From NCBI GenBank assembly GCA_037446355.1, contig JBBIIT010000050.1, forward strand, positions 1 to 22,381: 22,381 nucleotides of DNA, written 5' to 3'. The notes beneath the pieces are model-generated. The model saw only the letters and a program-made list of their open reading frames with translations, made no database searches and was not told the DNA's origin. Made by a program: the position numbers and the translations under genes. Source of the DNA: Roseiarcus sp037446355. GTDB lineage: Bacteria; Pseudomonadota; Alphaproteobacteria; Rhizobiales; Beijerinckiaceae. The first letter of the stretch is position 1; every line of letters begins with the position of its first letter. Positions 1 to 6,638 of the stretch are shown in pieces.

Positions 1-2095
1 GCACCGCCTGGCGCTGCATGTTCGAGCCCATCAGCGCGCGGTTGGCGTCGTCGTTTTCCAGGAACGGGATCAGCGCCGCGGCGACGGAGACGAGTTGCTT
101 GGGCGAAACGTCCATGTAATCGACGCGATCGCCCGGCAGGAACACAACATCGCCGGCCTGACGGCAGACGATGAGATCGCCCACGAGATGACCGTTGGCG
201 TCGATCGGCGTATCCGCCTGCGCGACCGAATATTTCTGCTCCTCCATGGCGGAGAGATAGAAGACTTCTTCGGTCACTTTGCCGTCTTTGATCCGACGAT
301 AAGGCGATTCGATAAAGCCGTATTTGTTGACGCGCGCGAAAGTCGCGAGCGAGTTGATGAGGCCGATGTTCGGGCCTTCCGGCGTTTCGATCGGGCAGAT
401 GCGGCCGTAGTGAGTCGGGTGCACGTCGCGCACTTCGAAGCCGGCGCGCTCGCGCGTCAGGCCGCCAGGTCCGAGCGCCGAGAGGCGGCGCTTGTGGGTG
501 ATCTCGCTGAGCGGGTTAGTCTGATCCATGAACTGCGAGAGCTGCGAAGAGCCGAAGAACTCACGCACGGCGGCCGCCGCGGGTTTGGCGTTGATGAGAT
601 CTTGCGGCATGATCGTGTCGATCTCGACCGAGGACATGCGCTCTTTGATCGCGCGTTCCATGCGAAGCAAGCCGACGCGGTACTGATTTTCCATCAGTTC
701 GCCGACCGAGCGCACGCGGCGGTTGCCCAGGTGGTCGATGTCGTCGATCTCGCCGCGACCGTCGCGCAGGTCAACAAGCGCCTTGACGACGGCCAGAATG
801 TCCTCCTTTCGCAAGATGCGCACGGTGTCCGCTGCGTCGAGGTCGAGACGCATGTTCATCTTCACGCGGCCGACGGCCGAGAGATCGTAGCGCTCGCTGT
901 CGAAGAACAGCGAGTTGAACATCGCCTCGGCGCTGTCGATCGTCGGCGGCTCGCCGGGGCGCATGACGCGGTAGATGTCGAACAGCGCGTCCTCGCGCGA
1001 GGAGTTCTTGTCGACCTTCAAAGTGTTGCGGATGTAGGGACCGACATTGATGTGGTCGATGTCCAGAATCGGCAGTTCTTCGAAGCCTTTCTCGATAAGG
1101 CCCGCGAGCACTTTGTCGGTGATCTCTTCGCCCGCTTCGGCGAAGATTTCGCCGGTCTCGGCACTGTAGAGATCCTCTGCGATGTACTGGCCATAGAGAT
1201 CCGCATCGCTGGCGCGCAGGGCCTTCAGGCCCCTCTCGGCGAGCTGGCGGGCGGCGCGCGCGGTCAGCTTGCGACCGGCTTCGATGACGACCTCGCCGCT
1301 GTCGGCGTCGACGAGGTCGGCGGTGACCTTCACGCCCTTCATGCGCTCGGCGTCATAAGGCACGCGCCAGCCGTCTTTGACGCGCGTATAGACCGACCTC
1401 TTGTAGAAGGTCGACAGTATCGTCTCGCCGTCGAGACCCAGCGCGTAGAGCAGCGAAGTCACGGGGATTTTCCGCCGCCGATCGATACGCGCATGGACGA
1501 TGTCCTTGGCGTCGAACTCGATGTCGAGCCAGGAACCGCGATAGGGAATGATGCGGGCGGCGAACAGCAGCTTGCCCGACGAATGGCTTTTGCCCTTGTC
1601 GTGATCGAAGAACACGCCGGGGCTGCGATGCATCTGCGAGACGATGACGCGCTCGGTGCCGTTGACGACAAACGTGCCGTTGTCGGTCATGAGCGGCATG
1701 TCGCCCATATAGACATCTTGCTCTTTGATGTCCTTGACGGACTTGGCCTGGGTCTCCGGATCGACATCGAACACGATCAGGCGCAAGGTCACCTTCAACG
1801 GCGCGGCGAAAGTCATGCCGCGCTGGCGGCATTCGTCGACGTCGTATTTGGGCTGCTCGTACTCGTATTTCACGAATTCGAGCTGCGCGGTCTGCGCGAA
1901 GTCCGAGATCGGAAACACCGACTTGAACACCGACTGCAATCCCTCGTTCGGACGCCCGCCCTTGGGGGCCTGCATCAACAGGAACTGGTCGTAGGACGCC
2001 TTCTGCACTTCGATCAGGTTCGGCATTTCGCCGACTTCCTTGACGTGGCCAAAGACCTTGCGAACACGCTTGCGGCCGGTGAATGTCTGCGCCAT
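1..2095 (-). CDS. rpoB: RNA polymerase beta subunit, N-terminal half (3' end of gene lies outside the window)
   Basis: Beta subunit of DNA-dependent RNA polymerase, part of the catalytic core and the target of rifampicin. The minus-strand frame opens with MAQTFTGRKRVRKVFGHVKE, a typical alphaproteobacterial RpoB start, and stays open to the window edge (about 698 codons; full-length proteins are about 1,370). A Shine-Dalgarno GAGGAG at 2105-2100 sits 4 nt before the ATG. The rifampicin cluster reads SQLSQFMDQTNPLSEITHKR around residue 524. Asp524, His534 and Ser539 correspond to E. coli D516, H526 and S531, and Thr526 replaces N518. The last visible residues include NRALMGSNMQRQAVP, a conserved part of the beta subunit. 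The gene follows rplL in the usual rplJ-rplL-rpoB order. Nothing suggests the gene is broken. Confidence 0.98.
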   Translation of the reverse strand, partial: MAQTFTGRKRVRKVFGHVKEVGEMPNLIEVQKASYDQFLLMQAPKGGRPNEGLQSVFKSVFPISDFAQTAQLEFVKYEYEQPKYDVDECRQRGMTFAAPLKVTLRLIVFDVDPETQAKSVKDIKEQDVYMGDMPLMTDNGTFVVNGTERVIVSQMHRSPGVFFDHDKGKSHSSGKLLFAARIIPYRGSWLDIEFDAKDIVHARIDRRRKIPVTSLLYALGLDGETILSTFYKRSVYTRVKDGWRVPYDAERMKGVKVTADLVDADSGEVVIEAGRKLTARAARQLAERGLKALRASDADLYGQYIAEDLYSAETGEIFAEAGEEITDKVLAGLIEKGFEELPILDIDHINVGPYIRNTLKVDKNSSREDALFDIYRVMRPGEPPTIDSAEAMFNSLFFDSERYDLSAVGRVKMNMRLDLDAADTVRILRKEDILAVVKALVDLRDGRGEIDDIDHLGNRRVRSVGELMENQYRVGLLRMERAIKERMSSVEIDTIMPQDLINAKPAAAAVREFFGSSQLSQFMDQTNPLSEITHKRRLSALGPGGLTRERAGFEVRDVHPTHYGRICPIETPEGPNIGLINSLATFARVNKYGFIESPYRRIKDGKVTEEVFYLSAMEEQKYSVAQADTPIDANGHLVGDLIVCRQAGDVVFLPGDRVDYMDVSPKQLVSVAAALIPFLENDDANRALMGSNMQRQAV

Positions 2096-2258
2096 GTCGC
2101 TCCTCAATCCTTCTGTCCCCTGCCGTCCGTCGGCGCTCGCTGTTTCCGCGGCGCCGCGCGCCGGAAGGCGGGCGGAACGGGCCGTCGCGGCCCTTTCGGT
2201 GGCGCCGCCAAAAACGGGCGGCGTCTTCTCGTAGGTCTTTACGCGTTCAAAAACGGCT

Positions 2259-2288
2259 GAACGGCCCCGGCTGAGGCCGGGACCGTTC
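2259..2288 (-). terminator. Intrinsic terminator or attenuator between rplL and rpoB
   Basis: A 13-bp stem (2288-2276 paired with 2271-2259, one U-G wobble) closes on the four-base loop CTCA. On the minus strand the stem is followed by six bases and then TTTTT (2254-2249 region). It begins 36 nt after the rplL stop and lies about 160 nt before rpoB. A second, competing stem pairs TGAAC (2249-2245) with GTTCA (2262-2258), using bases from the foot of the main stem. The position matches the known partial terminator between rplL and rpoB in E. coli. I infer incomplete termination here, since rpoB follows with no other obvious promoter. Confidence 0.7.
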
Positions 2289-2323
2289 GTAGATGGCGAC
2301 GGCTCCCAAAGAGCCGCACTGGC

Positions 2324-2701
2324 TTATTTGAGCTCGACCTTGGCGCCGACCTTCTCGAGGGCGGCCTTGATCTTCTCGGCCTCTTCTTTCGACACGCCTT
2401 CCTTGACGGGCTTGGGCGCGCCTTCGACGAGATCCTTGGCTTCCTTCAGGCCGAGCGAGGTGATGCCGCGCACTTCCTTGATGACTTCGATCTTCTTGTC
2501 GCCCGCGGCGGTGAGAACGACCGTGAACTCGGTCTTCTCTTCGACAGGCGCAGCGGCGGCGGCGGCACCCGGCGCGGCGGCGACCGCGACAGCGGCGGCG
2601 GCCGAAACGCCCCACTTGGCTTCCAGGAGCTTGGCGAGTTCAGCCGCCTCGAGGACGGTCAGGCTCGACAATTCGTCGACGATTTTTTCGAGATTAGCCA
2701 T
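2324..2701 (-). CDS. rplL: 50S ribosomal protein L7/L12
   Basis: Acidic ribosomal stalk protein, present as dimers on L10, which recruits translation GTPases. At 125 aa it has the usual family length. It shows the N-terminal dimerisation helices (MANLEKIVDELSSLTVLEAA, residues 1-20), an Ala/Pro-rich hinge at about residues 34-52, and the C-terminal domain with KTEFTVVLTAAGDKKIEVIK and the GLKEAKDLVEGAPKPVKEG factor-binding region. The ATG at 2701 has only a weak purine-rich leader (AGAAAG). The gene lies 51 bp downstream of rplJ, so it is probably translated from the same transcript. It ends with TAA shortly before the attenuator-like hairpin that separates it from rpoB. Confidence 0.98.
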   Translation of the reverse strand: MANLEKIVDELSSLTVLEAAELAKLLEAKWGVSAAAAVAVAAAPGAAAAAAPVEEKTEFTVVLTAAGDKKIEVIKEVRGITSLGLKEAKDLVEGAPKPVKEGVSKEEAEKIKAALEKVGAKVELK

Positions 2702-2752
2702 TTGCTTGTCTTTCTATATGGTTCGAACCAGGGGTTTTGAAAGAGCCTGGGA

Positions 2753-3268
2753 TCAGGCTGCGTCTTTGGCGGCATAGGCCCCGACCACGCGGGCGACCTT
2801 GGCGGCCGGCGCGTTGGCCAGCTGGGCCAGCTTGGTCGCTGGGGCGGTGAGAAGCCCGAGCAACTTGGCGCGCAATTCGTCGAGCGAGGGCAAAGTCGCG
2901 AGCGACTTCACCGCTTCGATATCGAGCGCCGTCTTGCCCATGGCGCCGCCCAGAAGCACGAATTTCTCGTGATCCTTGGCGAAAGCCACGGCTGCCTTGG
3001 CCGCCGCCACCGGGTCGCTCGAATGAGCGATCAGGGTCGGCCCCTTGAGAAGGGAGCCGATCGAAGCGACGTCCGTGCCTTTAAGAGCAATCTGGGCCAG
3101 GCGGTTCTTGGCGACCTGAACGTTGGCGCCCGCCGCGCGCATCTGCTTGCGCAGACGTTGCATTTGGGCGACCGTCAGGCCGGAGTACTGCGCCACGACC
3201 ACCACGGAGGTCTTGGAAAAGACCTCGTGAAGGGACGCGACGGCCTCCTTTTTTTCCGCTCTATCCAC
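2753..3268 (-). CDS. rplJ: 50S ribosomal protein L10
   Basis: Base of the ribosomal stalk: it binds 23S rRNA and anchors L7/L12 dimers. The 171-aa product is the usual length. I start it at GTG 3268 (VDRAEKKEAVASLHEVF), because GGAG lies at 3280-3277 with good spacing and homologues begin with this sequence; the open frame extends much further upstream but that part is low-complexity and unlike L10. Motifs include VVVVAQYSGLTVAQMQRLRK and VAKNRLAQIALKGT in the N-terminal RNA-binding domain, and an Ala/Leu-rich C-terminal helix (LLGLLTAPATKLAQLANAPA) that would carry L7/L12. It is first in the rplJ-rplL-rpoB operon. The long structured leader upstream makes L10 autoregulation likely, as known for other bacteria. 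Confidence 0.97.
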   Translation of the reverse strand: MDRAEKKEAVASLHEVFSKTSVVVVAQYSGLTVAQMQRLRKQMRAAGANVQVAKNRLAQIALKGTDVASIGSLLKGPTLIAHSSDPVAAAKAAVAFAKDHEKFVLLGGAMGKTALDIEAVKSLATLPSLDELRAKLLGLLTAPATKLAQLANAPAAKVARVVGAYAAKDAA

Positions 3269-3312
3269 GGTGCTTACTCCGGTTGGCGGGAGAATTCCCG
3301 CCTCCTGCACAT

Positions 3313-3490
3313 GTCGCGAGCCCCGTTGCGAAAACGGATCCCGCGACGACTTGCGCCTGTCCCCGGAGCGGGCCGAAGCCCGGCGCCGGACAGAAGGTTC
3401 GAACCGCCGTCCTCCAGGCAGCCGAAGCCGCCCAGGTGAAAATCGGTCTTCCCCGTCTATGCAGGCCCCCTGGCTTCCCGCATCGCGGGA
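3313..3490 (-). promoter_or_regulatory. Structured 5' leader of rplJ (candidate L10-binding leader)
   Basis: Four hairpins lie on the minus strand within 45-225 nt of the rplJ start. From 5' to 3': TCCCGC/GCGGGA with a 3-nt loop (3490-3476); GGCGGC-TTCG-GCTGCC (3432-3417); GGGC-TTCG-GCCC inside an outer TGTCC/GGACA stem (3392-3358); and a two-part hairpin with outer stem GTCGCG/CGCGAC, a 4x4 internal loop (GGAT/GGCT) and inner stem CCGTT/AACGG (3347-3313). Two are capped by the extra-stable cUUCGg tetraloop. L10-L7/L12 is known to bind such leaders and repress its own operon; that role here is inferred from position and structure only. Confidence 0.5.
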
Positions 3491-3696
3491 GGGAATTAAG
3501 TCCCGGTCTTCTCGCGAAAACCGAAACGCCGGCAGTCTCGGACAGGACATGGCCGGACGAGACGCGAGGGTCGCCCCCCGGGTCCTCCGGCCTATCCACC
3601 GCTCTCTTTTGCAATCCCTCTCGCGAGGCGAAAACATCGTAGGCGGAAGCCATAAATGATCATCGGGGCCGCATCGCGCCGCCAGCCCCAAACCGC

Positions 3697-3725
3697 TTCT
3701 TATCCGGTCTCGACCCACCTGCCAA
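3697..3725 (-). promoter_or_regulatory. Candidate promoter for the rplJ-rplL-rpoB operon
   Basis: On the minus strand TTGGCA (3725-3720) is followed after 17 nt by TAAGAA (3702-3697). The -35 box matches the sigma70 consensus at five of six positions; the -10 box is poor. It would give a leader of about 420 nt containing all the hairpins upstream of rplJ. It is the best candidate I see, but it is weak. Confidence 0.3.
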
Positions 3726-3940
3726 GGGGGGCGCCGGGCTCCGGCCGCACATTTTTGCCCCGACGGCGAATTCGGGCGATTACGCTACAACGGCGCCTCG
3801 TGGGCGCCTATTGACGCAGCTTAAACGAGTTCGTGCTCTTTTCCAACCGAGCCCCGCGAGGCGAGATTCGAAGTGATTTACTGGAAAACCGGACCCCGCG
3901 CGCGAGACGCCGGCTGCACGTCGAACCGGCGAGGACGGAC

Positions 3941-5386
3941 TTGAACGCCACTCCCAGGATTCGAGCCGCCTTCGTCGCGTCGGCGCCGTTTATTCTTGTG
4001 GCGAGCGCCGCCGGCTTCGCTCTGCGCCTCTGGGGCGCCGAAGGGCCGCTTTGGAACGACGAAATCTGGTCAATTCTCAACTTGAGGTCGATCCAACATT
4101 TCTGGCAGGTTCTTTGGGGTATTTCGCATGACAACAATCACTTCCTGAATTCGCTCTGGCTCTATTTCGCGGAAGCGTGGGGGCGGGATTCGATCTGGCT
4201 GCGCCTGCCCTCCGTCATCGCCGGGGCGCTCTGCATTCCGACCCTTGCATGGCTGGGAGCGCGCGCGGGCCGCGCGGGCGCCGTCGCGGCGGCGATCCTG
4301 GCGGCCGGGTCGTTCTTTCTGGTCGCCTACAGCGTCGAGGCGCGCGGCTACGCCGTCGCGACGCTCGCGCTGATTCTCGCCTTCGCAGCGATGGAGGCGG
4401 CTATCGAGGCGCCGGAATCGGCCGCGCGCTGGCGCCTCGCCGCAGCGGCAGGGCTCGCCTTTTTCAGTCATCTCGCCGCGGGTCCGGCGCTCGCGCTGTT
4501 CGGTCTCATCGCCCTCTTGGAATTTTGGCGGCGCAGCCGAAATGCGCGCGCGAGCCTCGTCGCGGCCCTTCGCGCCTTTTGGCCGAGCGCGCTCGCGATG
4601 ACGCCGACGGCAGCGTTCCTGATCGCCGGTTTCGTAACGATGGGCGGCTTCACCGTCGGACATTTCGTCGCCTACGCGCCCGAGCACGCGATAGCGGCGA
4701 TGACCGGGCTGGACATGATGACATTCGGCCTGGATGTCGCTTCGCGATCGCAAACCGGGATCGCTTTCCTGCTGCTGCCCGCGCTGCTGCTGCTGGCAAT
4801 CTTCACGCTCGCCCTGCCCGAGCGTCGCATCGCTTACGGCCTGATGTTCGCGGGCGTTCCGTTGGCGGTGGTGCTTCTGCATCCGCCCAATTCGCATCCG
4901 CCTCGCTATTTTTTCGCGCTCGCGCCGTTCCTGCTGCTGCTGGGCGCGGAAGCGTTCGCGAAGCTTTGGAATATGGGCGGCCCGCGCCGCGTCTTCGCGG
5001 TCGCGACGCTGGCCGCCTCGCTCGTTGGCGACGCCCATCTGTTCGCGCAATTGCAGGCGAGCAAAGCGTCGAGCTGGGTCCAGGCGCTCGACCGGATCGC
5101 CGCTTCCGCGGACCCGCGCCTGGCGAGCAACTACGATTTCAACGTCGGAAAGAGCGTCGCCTATTACAATCTGACCCACGCCAGGCCGGTTCAACTCGCG
5201 CCGCAGGGGGACCTCTGCGCGCTCAAGCCCGCATGGTTCGTCGTGGAAATGCAGAACGGACCGACCGCGGACCCAGAGTTCGACGTCGCGGCCGGAGATT
5301 GCCGCCTCGCGTATCGCCTGAACGGAATATTCGATCGTCACGCGACCTCGCAACTTCCCTGGGCGCTTTACGAGCTGATGAAATAG
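3941..5386 (+). CDS. GT-C type integral membrane glycosyltransferase (GT39/ArnT-like)
   Basis: Multi-spanning membrane protein of about 481 aa. Residues about 9-30 form the first membrane helix, followed by the loop LWNDEIWS with adjacent acidic residues Asp40-Glu41. This is the place where GT-C enzymes (protein mannosyltransferase and ArnT-like) carry their catalytic acid. HDNNHFLNSLWLY (about residues 63-75) is the conserved His loop of the same families. About ten further hydrophobic helices follow, then a soluble C-terminal part from about residue 370. Such enzymes transfer sugars from polyprenyl-phosphate donors on the periplasmic side; donor and acceptor are unknown here. I prefer TTG 3941, because GAGGA (3931-3935) lies 5 nt before it and the protein then begins just ahead of the first helix. 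An in-frame GTG at 3833 would add 36 Arg-rich residues and has no clear Shine-Dalgarno. It stands alone, divergent from rplJ. Confidence 0.8.
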   Translation: MNATPRIRAAFVASAPFILVASAAGFALRLWGAEGPLWNDEIWSILNLRSIQHFWQVLWGISHDNNHFLNSLWLYFAEAWGRDSIWLRLPSVIAGALCIPTLAWLGARAGRAGAVAAAILAAGSFFLVAYSVEARGYAVATLALILAFAAMEAAIEAPESAARWRLAAAAGLAFFSHLAAGPALALFGLIALLEFWRRSRNARASLVAALRAFWPSALAMTPTAAFLIAGFVTMGGFTVGHFVAYAPEHAIAAMTGLDMMTFGLDVASRSQTGIAFLLLPALLLLAIFTLALPERRIAYGLMFAGVPLAVVLLHPPNSHPPRYFFALAPFLLLLGAEAFAKLWNMGGPRRVFAVATLAASLVGDAHLFAQLQASKASSWVQALDRIAASADPRLASNYDFNVGKSVAYYNLTHARPVQLAPQGDLCALKPAWFVVEMQNGPTADPEFDVAAGDCRLAYRLNGIFDRHATSQLPWALYELMK

Positions 5387-5524
5387 CGACTCCTGCATCC
5401 GCGTCATGGCCCCAGATAAAAATGATGCGCTTGCGCCGCGACGTTGGGCTTGCCTTGCGGCCCGCCGCGGCGAAAAACTGCGCTCCTTCGCGACGAATCC
5501 CCGCGTGACTCTTTCGAGGGCGCT

Positions 5525-6610
5525 ATGAAAATCAGGGCCGCCGTTTGCCGAGAATTCGGAAAGCCGCTCGTTATCGAGGACGTCGAACTCGCCGAGCCCG
5601 GCTCGGGAGAAATTCGCGTCAAGATCAAGGCCTGCGCGATCTGTCACTCCGACATTTTCTATGTCGACGGCGCCTGGGGCGGCGAATTGCCGGCTGTCTA
5701 TGGCCATGAAGCGGCCGGAGTCGTGGAGGCCGTCGGCGTAGGGGTGAAACATGTCAAGCCGGGCGACCCCGTTGTTGCGACGCTGATCCGCTCTTGCGGC
5801 GGCTGTCCGGCCTGCGCCGGCGGAGCGCCTGTCTTCTGCGAAGAAGTCTTTCCGCTCGATCTGAAGAGCCCGCTCACCGACAAATCGGGCAAGCCGATCG
5901 GGCATGGAATGCGCATCGCCGCCTTCGCGGAGCAAGTCGTCGTTGACGCAAGCCAGGTCGCGGTCCTACCCAAAGACTTCCCGCTTGACGTCGCCTCGCT
6001 GATTGCCTGCGGCGTCCTCACCGGCTTCGGCGCCGTGGTCAACACGGCGGACGTGCGGACAGGTTCGAGCGTCGTCGTCATCGGCTGCGGCGGCGTCGGC
6101 CTCAACAGCGTTCAGGGCGCGCGCATCGCCGGCGCCTCGTCGATCATCGCCGTCGATGTCGAACCCGGCAAGCTCGAAGCCGCGCGCGACTTCGGCGCCA
6201 CGCACACGATCAACGCGAAAATCGAGGACGTCGCCGAGAGGGTTGCCAGGTTCACAGGCGGACGCAAGGCGGACTATGTCTTCGTCACCGTCGGCGTCAA
6301 AGGCGCGACCGAACAGGCGATATCTTTGATGAAGCGCGCGGGCGCAACGGTGCTGGTCGGGATGCCGCCTTCCGGCGTCAGCTCGACTTTCGATCCCGGC
6401 TGGCTCGCCGCCGACGGCCAGCGCATCCTCGGCTCAAAGATGGGCTCGGCGCGGCTGCCGATCGACGTGCCGAAGATCGTCGAACTCTACCGCGATGGCC
6501 GACTGAAACTCGACGAACTGATCTCGGGCCGCTACGCTTTCGAAAACATCAACGAGGCTATCGCCTCCTCGCGTGCGGGCAAGGCGCTTCGCAATGTCGT
6601 GATGTTCTGA
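5525..6610 (+). CDS. Zinc-dependent alcohol dehydrogenase (medium-chain dehydrogenase/reductase)
   Basis: NAD-dependent oxidation of an alcohol, substrate unknown. The 361-aa protein has the full MDR layout. Catalytic zinc ligands are in CAICHSD (Cys40, His41), GHEAAG (His61, Glu62) and Cys162 of ACGVLTGFG. The structural zinc site is Cys91, Cys94, Cys97 and Cys105. The Rossmann loop is GCGGVG (187-192), and Asp211 at the end of the second strand (IIAVD) predicts NAD rather than NADP. The ATG at 5525 has GAGGG at 5516-5520 and begins MKIRAAVCREFGKPL, the usual family start. An enolase-superfamily gene follows 28 bp later on the same strand, which suggests a two-gene operon acting on one substrate. 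I found no promoter in the 138 bp upstream. It could be annotated as formaldehyde-dehydrogenase-like, but the short length argues against glutathione-dependent class III enzymes. Confidence 0.9.
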   Translation: MKIRAAVCREFGKPLVIEDVELAEPGSGEIRVKIKACAICHSDIFYVDGAWGGELPAVYGHEAAGVVEAVGVGVKHVKPGDPVVATLIRSCGGCPACAGGAPVFCEEVFPLDLKSPLTDKSGKPIGHGMRIAAFAEQVVVDASQVAVLPKDFPLDVASLIACGVLTGFGAVVNTADVRTGSSVVVIGCGGVGLNSVQGARIAGASSIIAVDVEPGKLEAARDFGATHTINAKIEDVAERVARFTGGRKADYVFVTVGVKGATEQAISLMKRAGATVLVGMPPSGVSSTFDPGWLAADGQRILGSKMGSARLPIDVPKIVELYRDGRLKLDELISGRYAFENINEAIASSRAGKALRNVVMF

Positions 6611-6638
6611 CCGGGCCGCGAGGCCAGAGGGGGGCGGA

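Larger units (their letters stand above)
3269..3940. other. Divergent intergenic region between rplJ and the glycosyltransferase gene
   Basis: About 670 bp without a convincing gene. The half near rplJ holds the hairpin-rich leader. The half near the glycosyltransferase holds a TTGACG (3811-3816, plus strand) with no good -10 box. A minus-strand frame at 3261-3653 is open but encodes Arg/Pro/Gly-rich sequence with no recognisable domain, so I do not call it. The palindrome GGTTCGAACC occurs at 3396-3405. Confidence 0.6.

Noticed and set aside
95..2260. 721-codon open frame on the plus strand opposite rpoB
   Set aside because: Long antisense frames are common in GC-rich genes with strong third-position bias; the encoded sequence is Arg/Asp/His/Val-rich with no domain, and rpoB on the other strand is certain.
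3396..3405. GGTTCGAACC as a tRNA T-arm remnant
   Set aside because: The flanking bases do not form a T-stem and no acceptor or anticodon arm is present on either strand.
3261..3653. 130-codon minus-strand frame in the rplJ leader
   Set aside because: No domain, low-complexity composition, and it overlaps the hairpins and the rplJ start.
4070..5935. 621-codon open frame on the minus strand opposite the glycosyltransferase and dehydrogenase genes
   Set aside because: Spans two real genes, is dominated by Arg/Glu/Gln and has no recognisable domain.
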